Positions 33,154 to 43,038 are shown, counted from the stretch's first letter. The stretch: DNA of 53,529 bases from Bacteroidales bacterium (GCA_017651185.1 JAGCDJ010000030.1:1-53529), one strand, 5' to 3'. The notes: generated by a model not told the origin, from the sequence alone. Translations and numbers: made by a program.

Positions 33154-33368
33154 TAATTGGTTGATACTTAATGTATTGCGAGAGCCATAACTATTAATCC
33201 CTGCAACATTTACATCAATATCTTTTACCTGCATAAGGTACATTTTAGACAAAACTAGAAATTCGTCGCGAAGATAGGAAAATAGAATGAAAATGGCAAA
33301 AAAAATTGCGGAGAGAAACATGTCCCCTCCGCAATCGGTGTAGATTATGAAAATAAAAAACTTTTAAA

Positions 33369-34313
33369 CTACTCCTTTATCGCCTTGAAACCGTTTCCAA
33401 GAATTTCGTTGCTGTCGATAACATTGATAAATGCTTCGGGGTCGATGTCGTAGATTTGTTCCTTGAGGTGGGTGAACTCACGGCGCGAAACGGTGGTATA
33501 GATGAAGTTGCGCTCCTTGCCGTTGTACATTCCGATGCCTTTCATGCAGGTTCCGCCTCGTTCGAGGTCGTTGATAATCATCTGGCGGACTTCCTCGTAC
33601 TTGTCGCTTACAATAAATATTGTCTTGTAGCTCTTTACACCTTCCACAACAATGTCTATTACCTTGCTCTCGATGAAGATGAGGATTATGGAGTAGATTG
33701 GCAGGCGGAAATCGCCAAGAGCGAGTGATGTTAATGTAATTACGCTGTCAACAATCAGGACTAGCGTTCCGAGCGAAATCTTGGTGTATTTGTGCAGTAT
33801 CATCGAGATGATGTCGCTACCGCCAGATGTTGCTCCCGACTTGAAAACCAGACCGATAGCAAGACCGTAGATTATGCCCGAAACCACAGTGTTGAGGAAG
33901 TAGTCGGGGATGAACCAGCCGCCACCATTCGGAATTTCCACCATGCTGACACCTTCGATTGGGGTTTGCATAATTGCACCATCGTGGATTACAGGAATAT
34001 AACCCCAGAACATTTCGAGCAGAAATGTAAAGACGAATATGAGTATTGTGGAAACAACGGTCTTGACACCAAACCTCGGACCAAGTATCAGAGTGCCGAT
34101 TATCAGCAATGGAATGTCCATGCAAATTGCGTACAAACTCACTTTCCAAGGCCAGATGGCGTTGAGAACATTCGACAGACCGTAGGTTCCGCCCGGAGCC
34201 ATGTGGTAGGGGTTGACGAACATTACATCGCCTACTGCAAAAAGCAGACTGCCTAGGAATACTAAAAAGTATGACCAGAACCACTGTTTGGAGAATATTT
34301 TTTCGTTTGCCAT
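33369..34313 (-). CDS. YitT family membrane protein with DUF2179
   Basis: The 314-residue protein has six hydrophobic segments in the first ~210 residues. SLLFAVGDVMFVNPYHMAPGG, FGVKTVVSTILI and FKSGATSGGSDIISMILHKYTKISLG match YitT/DUF161. The C-terminal DUF2179 cytoplasmic domain follows (VSDKYEEVRQMIINDLERG, FIYTTVSRREFTHLKEQIYDIDPEAFINVIDSNEILGNGF). Length and order are normal. The family is conserved in Bacteroidota and Firmicutes; the transported substrate or function is unknown. The gene stands alone, leftward, with a TACTTTTG box about 60 bp upstream. Confidence 0.92.
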   Translation of the reverse strand: MANEKIFSKQWFWSYFLVFLGSLLFAVGDVMFVNPYHMAPGGTYGLSNVLNAIWPWKVSLYAICMDIPLLIIGTLILGPRFGVKTVVSTILIFVFTFLLEMFWGYIPVIHDGAIMQTPIEGVSMVEIPNGGGWFIPDYFLNTVVSGIIYGLAIGLVFKSGATSGGSDIISMILHKYTKISLGTLVLIVDSVITLTSLALGDFRLPIYSIILIFIESKVIDIVVEGVKSYKTIFIVSDKYEEVRQMIINDLERGGTCMKGIGMYNGKERNFIYTTVSRREFTHLKEQIYDIDPEAFINVIDSNEILGNGFKAIKE

Positions 34314-34374
34314 ATTTATAAAATTTTGTTAATCAATAATTTGTGTTTGATATGCCATTGAAAAATTGCAGGTG

Positions 34375-34382
34375 CAAAAGTA
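34375..34382 (-). promoter_or_regulatory. -7 box TACTTTTG of the YitT gene
   Basis: TACTTTTG on the minus strand fits TAnnTTTG; leader about 55 nt. No -33 identified. The remainder of 34314-34541 is AT-rich and has no further feature. Confidence 0.5.
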
Positions 34383-34541
34383 ATGCTTTTGTTTGAATTT
34401 ATGAATAGGTATTGACAATGTTTTTGATGGTGCATTATGTGGTTTTGTGGGGTTGGTTTGTTTTATTCGCTTTCAAGTGTAATGGAGTGCTGCATTGCTC
34501 TAAAAACTAAAAATCTCGTATACAAAACAAACATTATTGTG

Positions 34542-34549
34542 TACCTTTG
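34542..34549 (+). promoter_or_regulatory. -7 box TACCTTTG of the SprB-like gene
   Basis: TACCTTTG fits the -7 consensus and gives a leader of about 85 nt before the ATG at 34641. The -33 region is poor. Confidence 0.5.
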
Positions 34550-34640
34550 TTGATTGGAATAAGAGGGTATATATGGAGTCTGCCCCCGTGTTTCAGTAGT
34601 TTGATTAGAGTTTGACTCCATTTATGAAATTTTAAAATTT

Positions 34641-37600
34641 ATGCGTGTTTTTACAATCAAGAAGCTGTTGTTGACAGCATTTTTTGCGCTTTCTGGACTT
34701 TTTGCCATACAAGCGAATGCGCAAATCACATTATCCAATGTTCAGGGTAGCGAATCGTCGTCCCCGTACATTTACACTACTGAAATGTATGGCGAAACAT
34801 ACTCCGAATTAAGGTGGGACGGTAGTGTTACTTTCAATGCCGAAGGGTACACTTTGCCTGTGGAAATTTATGTTATGGGAGCATCAGGCACTAATTGCAA
34901 TCGTAACTTGACAGTTGAAAATGATACAACAGGCATGTTTATGGTTGACAACCTCATTCCTGGTACATACTATATCCAGATGACCGACAACAATGGAAAC
35001 ACAGGTACTTACGACCAGGGTGTAACTGTAGGAGAAGGTAGTTGCGATGAAAATGTTTTCTTGCTGAGCAGATTTGAAAACAATGTTGCAAATGTTTACC
35101 TTGCCGACAATTTCGGAGGTGAAGCATACGGTTTCGATTCTATTTCATGGCGTGTTTTCATGGATGGTGTCCTTGTTTTCGAAGATAGCGGTTATGGAAT
35201 GGAATTTCTTAACTTTTCTTCCCTTGAAGACTTGGAATATGGTATATATAATGTAGAAGTACAGGCATACGCAGGCAGCTGTTCCTGGACAACAATGTTC
35301 GAGGTAAATTATGCAGACCTCTGCGCAGGTTTCTGGTATGACCTTTTGGACCTTAGACCTGCAGGATTGGAGAACAACGAGGGTTCTGTTTCTGTTATAG
35401 TAGGTGGTCCTGGCGAAAGTGTTGACTTCTGGGGCGCCGTTCACAGTGCTGAAGATTACTACATGAACCTCCAATACGTTGAAGACTCAAGGGATTCTGC
35501 TACAGTTTCGGGTCTTGCTGCTGGAGAATATGCATTTGAAATCTATTATAACAATGGATACTGCTCCGACACAATGTATTTCACTATCGAAAGGGAGTGC
35601 GATTTTGCAATCAATGTGACAAGAGTTGCTGATTATTACGACGGTTTAACATTGATGCCGAATGTAATGTTCGCCCAGGCATACTACTTCAACGAAAACC
35701 GTGATACAGTTCTGCTAAAGGATGCTTATTATGAATGGAACGATGGAGTTTATGGTGCATACTATGAATACATCGACCTTGGCGAAGCATACGAACTTAA
35801 TGTTAATTATAACGGATGCGAACAGGTTATTGAGGGTTCGTGCGACGAAGAAAACATGGCACAATCTTGCTACTCTCCAATGAATGAAATTAGCACTATA
35901 AATCCTTCTGCATCGAACAATAATGGTTCTATTTCGAATGTCGGTTTCGGTACAAGCGACATGTTCCCATACAATATATATATATTCAATGAGAACGGTG
36001 ATTATATCGGTAGCAACTATGTTGCATCTGATACTTCGCTTAATTATACTTACGAAGGACTTTCGGCAGGAACATACAGAATATATGCTTACAAGGAAGA
36101 TGTAACTGGTTCTTGCCTGTCATTTGGTACAACAAGTCTTTGGGTTGATTGCGAAACAATGTCGGTATCGGTTGAACTTTATACAAACGATTCTACATCA
36201 GCATCAATGCTTATCGCTGAGGTAATGGACTTGCAGGAAGAAAGCCAGATTTATCCCGATGACAACGATTACGAATGGTATATAAACGGTAATGTATATC
36301 ATGGAAGAGTTCTCAACACCAACGAATTTGTTGAATTCGGTCTGTTGGAATACTCCTACATGCTTAATGTAAATTACAATGGTTGCGTTGTTAGTACAGA
36401 AGGCGACTACACTGTTGAATTTGACTGCACTATTACCGCTGAAGTTACAGGAGTTACTCCTATGAACCTTGCAGCAGGATCTGATTATTCGTATGCAATT
36501 GTATCAATCAATGTAAACAATGGCGTGGCTCCATACACAGTAAGTTTTTCCGACCCGACATGGGGTGGCGCAGTATACGAAACCAACAACTTTGATTATT
36601 ATTTGTACGATGATGAAATGCAAGATACTTCATTGGTACTGAACATTATGGATACATACGGATGTGTTACAACCGTAGTAATTCCAGGAATGCCAACTTG
36701 CAGCATGGCTGCTCGTCTTACCTATAATTCAAGTACAGATGTTGTAATCAACATTGCTGCAGAAGGTGACGACTACTACCCAGTATCAATCTATTGCGAA
36801 AGTTTTTCCGATTCATTCATCGGTAGCACCACAACTTCGACATTCAACATTCCTGAGGATCGTCTTACCGCTTGGGGCAGATACGAAATTGTTGCAGCAA
36901 ACGGCTGTGTAACTGAGGTTTGGGTTGACGAAAGCGAAATATGTACAATGGAACTTGCAAACTACACTGTTAGCAATCCAACTTCAGCAGAAATCGAAAA
37001 CGGTTCGATAACAATTGAAGTTAATGGTGGCGTTGCTCCATACTATGGTACATACTACAAGATATTGGATGAAGAAAATTCGTTCTACTACCACTACGCA
37101 ACAAGCACCGCACCTATAGTAATAAGCAACCTCTCCGTAGGTGAATATATTGTTGGCATTATGGATGTAAGAGGATGTATGGTCATTGTTCCTACTGACT
37201 CTACAACCATTACTTTGGAATCTGATTGCCAGATTGTTTCTTATACTGACTATTCGAATGGAAGTGTAGCCATGAGAATTAATCGTGGTACTGCTCCTTA
37301 TGTAATTGCTTTGGATAATGGAGAAACCTATACATCTGATTCGGATACATTGACTATCGCAAATGTTACCCCGGGTATCCATTTCTACACAATAACAGAT
37401 GCAAGAGGTTGTACAGAATTCAGTACTATTGAGGGTGTTCCTGCTGAGTGCGAAAATATTCCGATCTATGTTACTGGTAATGTTGTAAATACAACCAGTA
37501 TAACAAATCCAAATGGTTCGATAAGTTTGACTGTATCTGGTGGTGAAGCACCATATACTTACTACTGGATAACCGGAGAAACAACTGAATCGATTTCAGG

Positions 37601-38534
37601 TCTTTATCCTGATGAATACTGGGTATATGTCAACGATAACAACGGTTGCTATGGCGCAGAAATTTTCAATGTTGAATATGTTCCTTCGGAGAACCTCTTC
37701 GATGAACTTTACATTGATGTAAACTATCATATCGAGGTTGTTACCGTTCCTACATCAGACGGTCCAGTTGATGTTCCGTTTGCAGTGGCACACGTTCAGG
37801 CAATTGCTGGTGTTCCGCCATACAGTTACGAATGGAATGTTCCTAGTTCATACAGCGACCAGCAGGCACTTGCAATCTACGAAAGCGGCGCAGTTTGCGT
37901 TAACGTAACCGACTATGCAGGTAGCGAAGTTAGCGGTTGCCTCTACATCGAATTGCCTTCGGCTGACCAGATTAGCAACGAAATCGTAGAAGAAGTTGCT
38001 GGTGTTGTTGACACTTGCATCAATAGTTCTGCAATAGCCGATGCTCATGTAACTAATGTAGAACTCGAGGCAGGTACTCAAACATATCATGTAACTTGGG
38101 TTCTTATCGAAAAGAATGGTCCTGTACACGAACTCGTTGTCGACTATCCGGTTGACACCCTTGCAACAGGTATCTATGCATTCAACCTTTACTTGCGTTG
38201 CAACGGCCAGAGGGCAGTTACATCCTTCTCGACACGTCTTTACCTTACTGGTGGCACCGAGTCGGTTGAAGAGGCATTTGCTGTCGAATCAAGCGTAAGC
38301 GCATATCCAAACCCGTTCAACGAAATGCTTAACATTGCAATCGAAGCTGTCGAAAACGACAATGTTGCAATTAGCGTTTACAACATCAGCGGACAGATGA
38401 TCTATACAACCAATGCACAGGTTTCTAACGGAAGCAACAATATTGAAATTGCAACCGACAACTACGTTGCTGGTGTTTACTTCATCAGTGTAACTGGAAA
38501 CAGCATTAACGAAACTATTAAGGTCGTAAAATAA
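34641..38534 (+). CDS. SprB-like repeat T9SS surface protein
   Basis: The 1297-residue product starts with a signal peptide ending at ANAQ (about residue 28). It contains around eight diverged units of 80-120 residues. Recognisable SprB-type units (PF13573-like) occur in the second half: IENGSITIEVNGGVAPYYGT...NLSVGEYIVGIMDVRGCM and NPNGSISLTVSGGEAPYTYYW...GLYPDEYWVYVNDNNGCYG. Each ends in a Gly-Cys and begins with a C-x-(I/M) strand, so disulphides may form. The last ~85 residues are a type A sorting domain: SVSAYPNPFNEMLNIAI, VAISVYNISGQMIY, DNYVAGVYFISVTGNSINETIKVVK. It should be exported by T9SS and act as an adhesin; gliding is not implied, since no gld genes are seen here. Confidence 0.88.
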   Translation: MRVFTIKKLLLTAFFALSGLFAIQANAQITLSNVQGSESSSPYIYTTEMYGETYSELRWDGSVTFNAEGYTLPVEIYVMGASGTNCNRNLTVENDTTGMFMVDNLIPGTYYIQMTDNNGNTGTYDQGVTVGEGSCDENVFLLSRFENNVANVYLADNFGGEAYGFDSISWRVFMDGVLVFEDSGYGMEFLNFSSLEDLEYGIYNVEVQAYAGSCSWTTMFEVNYADLCAGFWYDLLDLRPAGLENNEGSVSVIVGGPGESVDFWGAVHSAEDYYMNLQYVEDSRDSATVSGLAAGEYAFEIYYNNGYCSDTMYFTIERECDFAINVTRVADYYDGLTLMPNVMFAQAYYFNENRDTVLLKDAYYEWNDGVYGAYYEYIDLGEAYELNVNYNGCEQVIEGSCDEENMAQSCYSPMNEISTINPSASNNNGSISNVGFGTSDMFPYNIYIFNENGDYIGSNYVASDTSLNYTYEGLSAGTYRIYAYKEDVTGSCLSFGTTSLWVDCETMSVSVELYTNDSTSASMLIAEVMDLQEESQIYPDDNDYEWYINGNVYHGRVLNTNEFVEFGLLEYSYMLNVNYNGCVVSTEGDYTVEFDCTITAEVTGVTPMNLAAGSDYSYAIVSINVNNGVAPYTVSFSDPTWGGAVYETNNFDYYLYDDEMQDTSLVLNIMDTYGCVTTVVIPGMPTCSMAARLTYNSSTDVVINIAAEGDDYYPVSIYCESFSDSFIGSTTTSTFNIPEDRLTAWGRYEIVAANGCVTEVWVDESEICTMELANYTVSNPTSAEIENGSITIEVNGGVAPYYGTYYKILDEENSFYYHYATSTAPIVISNLSVGEYIVGIMDVRGCMVIVPTDSTTITLESDCQIVSYTDYSNGSVAMRINRGTAPYVIALDNGETYTSDSDTLTIANVTPGIHFYTITDARGCTEFSTIEGVPAECENIPIYVTGNVVNTTSITNPNGSISLTVSGGEAPYTYYWITGETTESISGLYPDEYWVYVNDNNGCYGAEIFNVEYVPSENLFDELYIDVNYHIEVVTVPTSDGPVDVPFAVAHVQAIAGVPPYSYEWNVPSSYSDQQALAIYESGAVCVNVTDYAGSEVSGCLYIELPSADQISNEIVEEVAGVVDTCINSSAIADAHVTNVELEAGTQTYHVTWVLIEKNGPVHELVVDYPVDTLATGIYAFNLYLRCNGQRAVTSFSTRLYLTGGTESVEEAFAVESSVSAYPNPFNEMLNIAIEAVENDNVAISVYNISGQMIYTTNAQVSNGSNNIEIATDNYVAGVYFISVTGNSINETIKVVK

Positions 38535-38552
38535 TTTCCAGAACCAAGAATA

Positions 38553-38590
38553 AAAAGAACCACGGTTTGCGCCGTGGTTCTTTTTTTGTC
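38553..38590. terminator. Strong terminator shared by convergent genes
   Basis: GAACCACGG (38557-38565) pairs with CCGTGGTTC (38572-38580) around TTTGCG; an A5 run precedes and T7 follows. It serves the SprB-like gene and probably, in reverse, the operon ending at 38621. Confidence 0.95.
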
Positions 38591-38620
38591 TATTTGTATT
38601 GGTGTGAGGTTTTTCGTCTT

Positions 38621-39154
38621 TTACGAAATCTTCAGGATGCTGTTTATTTCCTTATATTTCTTTATAAGTTCTTCAAGATTTTCGTGCTTTACGAACGAAC
38701 CGCCATTTTTTATCAAGTCAACCGTGTATTGCTCGTGTTCCGAAAGTTGCGACTTGCCTTTTTCGGCTTTGCGCAATATAGGATTGGCTACCATTTTGAA
38801 CATAATCTTGTAGAATCCCTTCAGTCTTTCGCGGTGTAGTCCGCCTTGCAGGTAGTAGAACGGCACATCGATGTTGTTCTGTTGCGCCAGAGCAAATGCG
38901 TACTTGTCGCTTTGCTGTGTCATCCCCACGCCGGCAATGATTACAGGATTGAATTTCAGTCGTGCCATGCGTATGCCGTTTATCTTGCCGGCACATACCC
39001 AGCCGAGGAAAATCACGGGTTCGCGTTCGCCATGAAACATTGAATTGTCGATGACAGGAATGGCTGGAATGCCGATTATTTCGGACAAAAGTTCAGCATA
39101 TTCCTTCGTGAACCCTGTATTCGATTCGTAAACTATTGCCTTTATTCCTGCCAT
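38621..39154 (-). CDS. Flavodoxin-like protein
   Basis: The 177-residue protein starts with IKAIVYESNTGFTKEYAELLSE, the phosphate-binding loop of flavodoxins (here SNTGFT), followed by IPAIPVID and PVIFLGWVCAGKINGI, the second and third beta strands. It is longer than a classic flavodoxin only in its C-terminal helices (ERLKGFYKIMFKMVANPILRKAEKG). FMN-dependent electron transfer or a regulatory protein of this fold is likely; the partner is unknown. The start overlaps the end of the methyltransferase gene by 13 bp, so the two are translationally linked. Confidence 0.78.
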   Translation of the reverse strand: MAGIKAIVYESNTGFTKEYAELLSEIIGIPAIPVIDNSMFHGEREPVIFLGWVCAGKINGIRMARLKFNPVIIAGVGMTQQSDKYAFALAQQNNIDVPFYYLQGGLHRERLKGFYKIMFKMVANPILRKAEKGKSQLSEHEQYTVDLIKNGGSFVKHENLEELIKKYKEINSILKIS

Positions 39155-40308
39155 TTTGTTTCGATGTAGTGTTGCTTTATGCCGAAGAACGATTTGAGAG
39201 CGTCAAGTTGTGCGAGTATCTTTTGCTTTTGTTCTTCCGAGACGGTTGATTTTGTTGCGATAATCATCACATTCTTGTGGGTGTGGGCATCGGAAATGAA
39301 TTCGACAACCTTTGTCTTGTATCCGTGATATTGCAGGAAAAGCACCCTGATGCTGTCGGTTACGAGTTCGGCCTGGCGTTCCATAAAAATGCCGTGTCGC
39401 AATATCGGCGATAGAATTTCGTTTGGCGTTCCGTTTTCCATTTCGTTGCGAATCTGGTGCTGACAGCATGGTGCTGCTACAATGACCTGTGCTCCTGCGT
39501 AAACGCCTTTTGCAAGCGCATCGTCGGTAGCGGTATTGCACGCGTGGAGAGCAATTAGCATGTCGAGTTTGTCGGCATTGTAGCTGTCGATTGCGCTTTC
39601 GGCAAAATGCAGTCCGTCAAAGCCAGATTCCTTTGCAAACTTGTTGCAAAGTTCCACCATGTCGTGGCGTATTTCCACGCCAGTGACATCGGCCTTGCAC
39701 TTGAGTGTATTGACAAGGTAGTCGTAGAGTGCAAAAGTGAGGTAACCCTTGCCGCTTCCCATGTCGGCGACAGTTATGGTGCGGTCAGTGGGAAGTGTAT
39801 CGATGTGACTGCTAAGTATTTCGATGTAGTGGGTTATCTGCCTGAACTTGTCCTGCGACTTTGGATTTACATTGCCGTTTGCATCGGTGATTCCCAGCAG
39901 ATGGAGGTACTTTTTGCCGTCTGATGCTTCCAACTTGCGGTTTTTGCTGCGGTCGTGACTAAGCGATGGCAGTTCGGTAATGCTGGCTTCCTGCTGCTTC
40001 ATCTTGAAGTGGTTGCCATTGTGTTGCAATACAAAGTCGCTAGCAGTGGTGAAAAGCGTTGCAAACCTGTATTCTTCGCCTATATGCGTACGCAGATTGG
40101 CAAGTGCTTCATCGAAAGCATAATTTTTAACTATGTCGCGCTTCTGGTAGCGGTAGGTGAAACTGGGTTTGCGTTCGCACTTAATTTCCACCTGCTTGAT
40201 GTAAATGTTTCGTACATCAATGTCCTTGCGCATTGGCGACGACAATGTTATCTTGACGAAGGTGTTCGCTTCGATGCTTTTGCTAATCAGCTTTATGAAA
40301 TCTTCCAT
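39142..40308 (-). CDS. SAM-dependent methyltransferase, Methyltransf_32-like
   Basis: The 388-residue protein has a unique N-terminal half (about 1-150, KPSFTYRYQKRDIVKNYAF...) and a Rossmann methyltransferase domain. The SAM motif I is TVADMGSGKGYLTFALYDYL, motif II DVTGVEIRHDMVELC, motif IV LDMLIALHACNTATDDALA. AAPCCQHQI follows and fits the PF13679 group. Targets of that group in bacteria include RNA; the precise target is unknown. It is fused by overlap to the flavodoxin-like gene downstream and lies 14 bp after the acyl-CoA synthetase gene. Confidence 0.82.
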   Translation of the reverse strand: MEDFIKLISKSIEANTFVKITLSSPMRKDIDVRNIYIKQVEIKCERKPSFTYRYQKRDIVKNYAFDEALANLRTHIGEEYRFATLFTTASDFVLQHNGNHFKMKQQEASITELPSLSHDRSKNRKLEASDGKKYLHLLGITDANGNVNPKSQDKFRQITHYIEILSSHIDTLPTDRTITVADMGSGKGYLTFALYDYLVNTLKCKADVTGVEIRHDMVELCNKFAKESGFDGLHFAESAIDSYNADKLDMLIALHACNTATDDALAKGVYAGAQVIVAAPCCQHQIRNEMENGTPNEILSPILRHGIFMERQAELVTDSIRVLFLQYHGYKTKVVEFISDAHTHKNVMIIATKSTVSEEQKQKILAQLDALKSFFGIKQHYIETKWQE

Positions 40309-40322
40309 TAGCGGGACAGATA

Positions 40323-42212
40323 TTAGTGCTTCGAACTACCAATGTTCACGAGTTTCTTCATACTGTCGGTAATCTTGCCGATTATTGGGTTGCCAGGACC
40401 TTGCTGTTGCTGTTCTTCCTGATGCATATAAATCTCATCAATTACCGATGCATATTTCTTCTTTATCACATTTCGCTTGAGCTTTAGGGTGGGGGAGAGT
40501 TCTCCAGTTTCCTGCGACCATTCCTCACATACAAGACGGAAACGCTTGATGCACTCGTATTCGCTCAATGTTTTATTCAAATTGTCGATTTCGCCCTGAT
40601 ATTTCTTTATAACTTCTGGGTCGTTTATAAGTGCGACATTGTCGCGGTAGTGAATCTTGTGCTTCGAAGCATAGAAGTGCAGATAGTTGAAGTCGGGCGA
40701 AATGAGTGCACTAGCAAACTTTTCGTTTTCACCGATGATCATTACCTGTTCCACGAAGTTGGAGTTTTTCAGTTTGTTTTCAATAACCTGCGGAGCAATG
40801 TACTTTCCGTTCGACATCTTGAAGATTTCCTTCTTGCGGTCGGTGATTTTCAGGAACTTGCCATCTACAAGTTCGCCGATGTCGCCTGTGTGGAACCAAC
40901 CGTCCTCGTCGATAACCTGACGGGTTGCTTCCTCGTTGTTGTAGTAGCCCTTCATGATGTTCGGACCTTTGACGAGGATTTCACCATCATCGTCAATTTT
41001 CACGGTTACGCCCTCAAGTATTGGACCTACTGTTCCGAGCATCGACATTTCCCAAGCAGGCCAGTTTACTGCTATTACGGGCGATGTTTCGGTAAGACCG
41101 TATCCTTCGCAAATCTTTAGCCCTGCTGCTGCAAACAGTTTGGAAATGTGCAGACTGAGTGATGAACCACCTGCCACTATTACAATAATGTTGCCTCCAA
41201 ATGCTTCCTGCCATTTCTTGAATACAAGCTTGCGTGCTATGTTAAGTCTAAACCTGTAGAAAGCAGAATTGTTGTTGCGGACGTCGAATTTGCCACCAAC
41301 CTTTAGTGCCCAGTTGAATATATGTTTCTTGAACGGAGTGAAGTCCTTTCCCATCGACACAATCTTGTCGTAGAACTTTTCTGCTACACGAGGCACAGTG
41401 TTGAAAATGTGAGGTTTAACATCTTGCAAATCACGCATAATTGTGCCTAAACTTTCAGCGTAGTAAATCGAAATGCCCTTAATCTGGAATGCATAGTTCA
41501 TCATTCGCTCGTAGATGTGGCACAGTGGCAAGAAACTTACTGCGCGCTGCTTGTATTCGGCAGGAATAATCGGACGAACTCCGTACGAGTTTGAAAGGAT
41601 ATTCTTGTGCGAAAGCATTACGCCCTTGGGGTTGCCTGTAGTTCCAGATGTGTAAACGAGTGAGAAAACATCGTCCTCGCTGATTTCTTTTTTCCTCTCA
41701 TCAATGAGTTTCTTGAGTTCTGCCTCTCGGCTTCGACTGTCAATCATCAGGGTTGTCCAGTTGTCGGCATCGGGAACATTGGTGAAGGTGAAAATTCTTG
41801 GTTTCACCTCAAGGTTTTCGACAACTTGCTTAACCTTAGCATAAAGTTTTGCATTCGACACGAAGACCATCTTTGCTTCGCAGTCGCGCATTATGAACTC
41901 AAGTTCATTGTTGTTAAGCGTTGGATATACAGGCACATGTACTAGGCCGGCCATTGCGATTGCCATGTCCAGAATGTTCCAGTGCGGCAGGTTCTGCGAT
42001 ATGCTTATTATCTTGTCGCCCTTCTGCATTCCTGCATCTATAAGAGCGCAGGCGCACATGTTTGAATATCTACGATAGTCGGCAGGCGTGTATTTTATCC
42101 ATTCGCCCTTGTCCTTGTGTGCAAATGCGACATCAAGGTCGGAATGTTCATTTTTATAAATGTCAAGGATGTCGAAAACCCTTTTTGCTTTTGTCTCTTC
42201 TACTTTTTCCAT
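40323..42212 (-). CDS. Long-chain acyl-CoA synthetase (AMP-forming)
   Basis: The 629-residue enzyme activates fatty acids as acyl-CoA via an acyl-AMP. The P-loop is VFSLVYTSGTTGNPKGVMLSH, the A5 motif GYGLTETSPVI, the A7 motif DGWFHTGDIGEL, and the A8 region FLKITDRKKEIFKMSNGKYIAPQVIE. The C-terminal Lys motif PTLKLKRNVIKKKY fits FAA1-type bacterial ligases. Length matches Bacteroidota homologues of about 600-630 residues. No signal peptide; the enzyme should be cytoplasmic or peripheral. It overlaps the gene upstream (42200) by 13 bp and leads into the methyltransferase gene after 14 bp. Confidence 0.92.
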   Translation of the reverse strand: MEKVEETKAKRVFDILDIYKNEHSDLDVAFAHKDKGEWIKYTPADYRRYSNMCACALIDAGMQKGDKIISISQNLPHWNILDMAIAMAGLVHVPVYPTLNNNELEFIMRDCEAKMVFVSNAKLYAKVKQVVENLEVKPRIFTFTNVPDADNWTTLMIDSRSREAELKKLIDERKKEISEDDVFSLVYTSGTTGNPKGVMLSHKNILSNSYGVRPIIPAEYKQRAVSFLPLCHIYERMMNYAFQIKGISIYYAESLGTIMRDLQDVKPHIFNTVPRVAEKFYDKIVSMGKDFTPFKKHIFNWALKVGGKFDVRNNNSAFYRFRLNIARKLVFKKWQEAFGGNIIVIVAGGSSLSLHISKLFAAAGLKICEGYGLTETSPVIAVNWPAWEMSMLGTVGPILEGVTVKIDDDGEILVKGPNIMKGYYNNEEATRQVIDEDGWFHTGDIGELVDGKFLKITDRKKEIFKMSNGKYIAPQVIENKLKNSNFVEQVMIIGENEKFASALISPDFNYLHFYASKHKIHYRDNVALINDPEVIKKYQGEIDNLNKTLSEYECIKRFRLVCEEWSQETGELSPTLKLKRNVIKKKYASVIDEIYMHQEEQQQQGPGNPIIGKITDSMKKLVNIGSSKH

Positions 42213-42856
42213 TTATTATTTGTTTTTGTGAACGGGCAGCTTCCGCACTTTATCGGGTGCTTTATTATTGAAGACAGCCAGTATCTGTATCCTATTGTAA
42301 AATTAAATGTTTTTTTCTGGTATCCGTATGTTATGTTGAACATAAGGTCGCTCTTGTCGTTGAGGAAGATGGCGTACTCGAGGTCGGCGAGGAATCCGAT
42401 TGAATATTCCCACTTGCCGTTTTGTAACCAGCCACGTTCCGAATCATTGAAGTTGGGAACGGTATTCCAGCATTCGTGTCCGTAACCCATAAGTCCTGCA
42501 CCGAAACTAAGCGAGTTGCGGTAAACTTGAAACATCCTGACTTTCAGTCCTGCCTGCAGGAAAAGACCAGGTTTTGACATTGCGTCGCTGAGTCCGCCGA
42601 AGTTGGCCCTGAAGCAAAGGATGTCGCTTACGAGATAGGTTTCAACGCCAATGATTACGCAGGGTTCAAGTACGAAAGTTGCGTTTGCATCAATCTTGTT
42701 TTCGTAAAGATTTTTGTTGGGCTCTTTGAAGAAATGGAAGCCGAGAGGCGAAATTTTTAACTGCAAGGTTGTCTGCCCCGACATCTTGCTTGGGGTAAGC
42801 ATAGTTGCTAAGACTATGACAATCAGTGCAGTATAAATTAAACTTCGTTTCGTCAT
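42200..42856 (-). CDS. Putative outer-membrane protein of unknown function
   Basis: I use the ATG at 42856 (MTKRSLIYTALIVIV), which starts a signal peptide with a cut near KMSGQ; another ATG at 42886 adds ten poorly fitting residues. The remaining ~190 residues alternate hydrophobic and polar positions (TLQLKISPLGFHFF, LFLQAGLKVRMFQVY, YSIGFLADLEYAIFL, LMFNITYGYQKKTFNFTIGYRYWL), typical of an 8-strand outer-membrane barrel. The C-terminal stretch is Cys-containing and basic (KCGSCPFTKTNNKWKK), unlike typical barrels. No family recognised. It heads the operon with the acyl-CoA synthetase gene. Confidence 0.65.
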   Translation of the reverse strand: MTKRSLIYTALIVIVLATMLTPSKMSGQTTLQLKISPLGFHFFKEPNKNLYENKIDANATFVLEPCVIIGVETYLVSDILCFRANFGGLSDAMSKPGLFLQAGLKVRMFQVYRNSLSFGAGLMGYGHECWNTVPNFNDSERGWLQNGKWEYSIGFLADLEYAIFLNDKSDLMFNITYGYQKKTFNFTIGYRYWLSSIIKHPIKCGSCPFTKTNNKWKK

Positions 42857-42958
42857 ATACGGCAATATATAATGCAAATAACGCACATTTTTATTATTTA
42901 TTTCCTCTTCTTGAAAATTATTTGTTCATTATTCGTTGTTAATATTTTTTGTCTGGTT

Positions 42959-43038
42959 GTCTAAAAGTCTTGCAGTCTAAAAGTCTTGCAGTCTAAAAGT
43001 CTTGCAGTCTAAAAGTCTTGCAGTCTAAAAGTCTTGCA
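42959..43038. repeat. Five perfect 16-bp tandem repeats GTCTAAAAGTCTTGCA
   Basis: Units at 42959, 42975, 42991, 43007 and 43023 are identical. The half-units TCTAAAAG/TCTTGCAG are the 8-bp motifs of the array at 52863. The region up to 43093 ends with GACAGGTCTTCTG (43077-43089), shared with loci at 33004 and 52998. The upstream part of 42857-42958 is AT-rich and otherwise empty. Confidence 0.9.

Noticed and set aside
33127..33321. 64-codon minus-strand frame with a hydrophobic N-terminus
   Set aside because: It runs through the poly-G tract, has no promoter or family, and codon use looks random.
42959..43038. Possible CRISPR array
   Set aside because: The 16-bp units are directly adjacent with no spacers and no cas genes are near.
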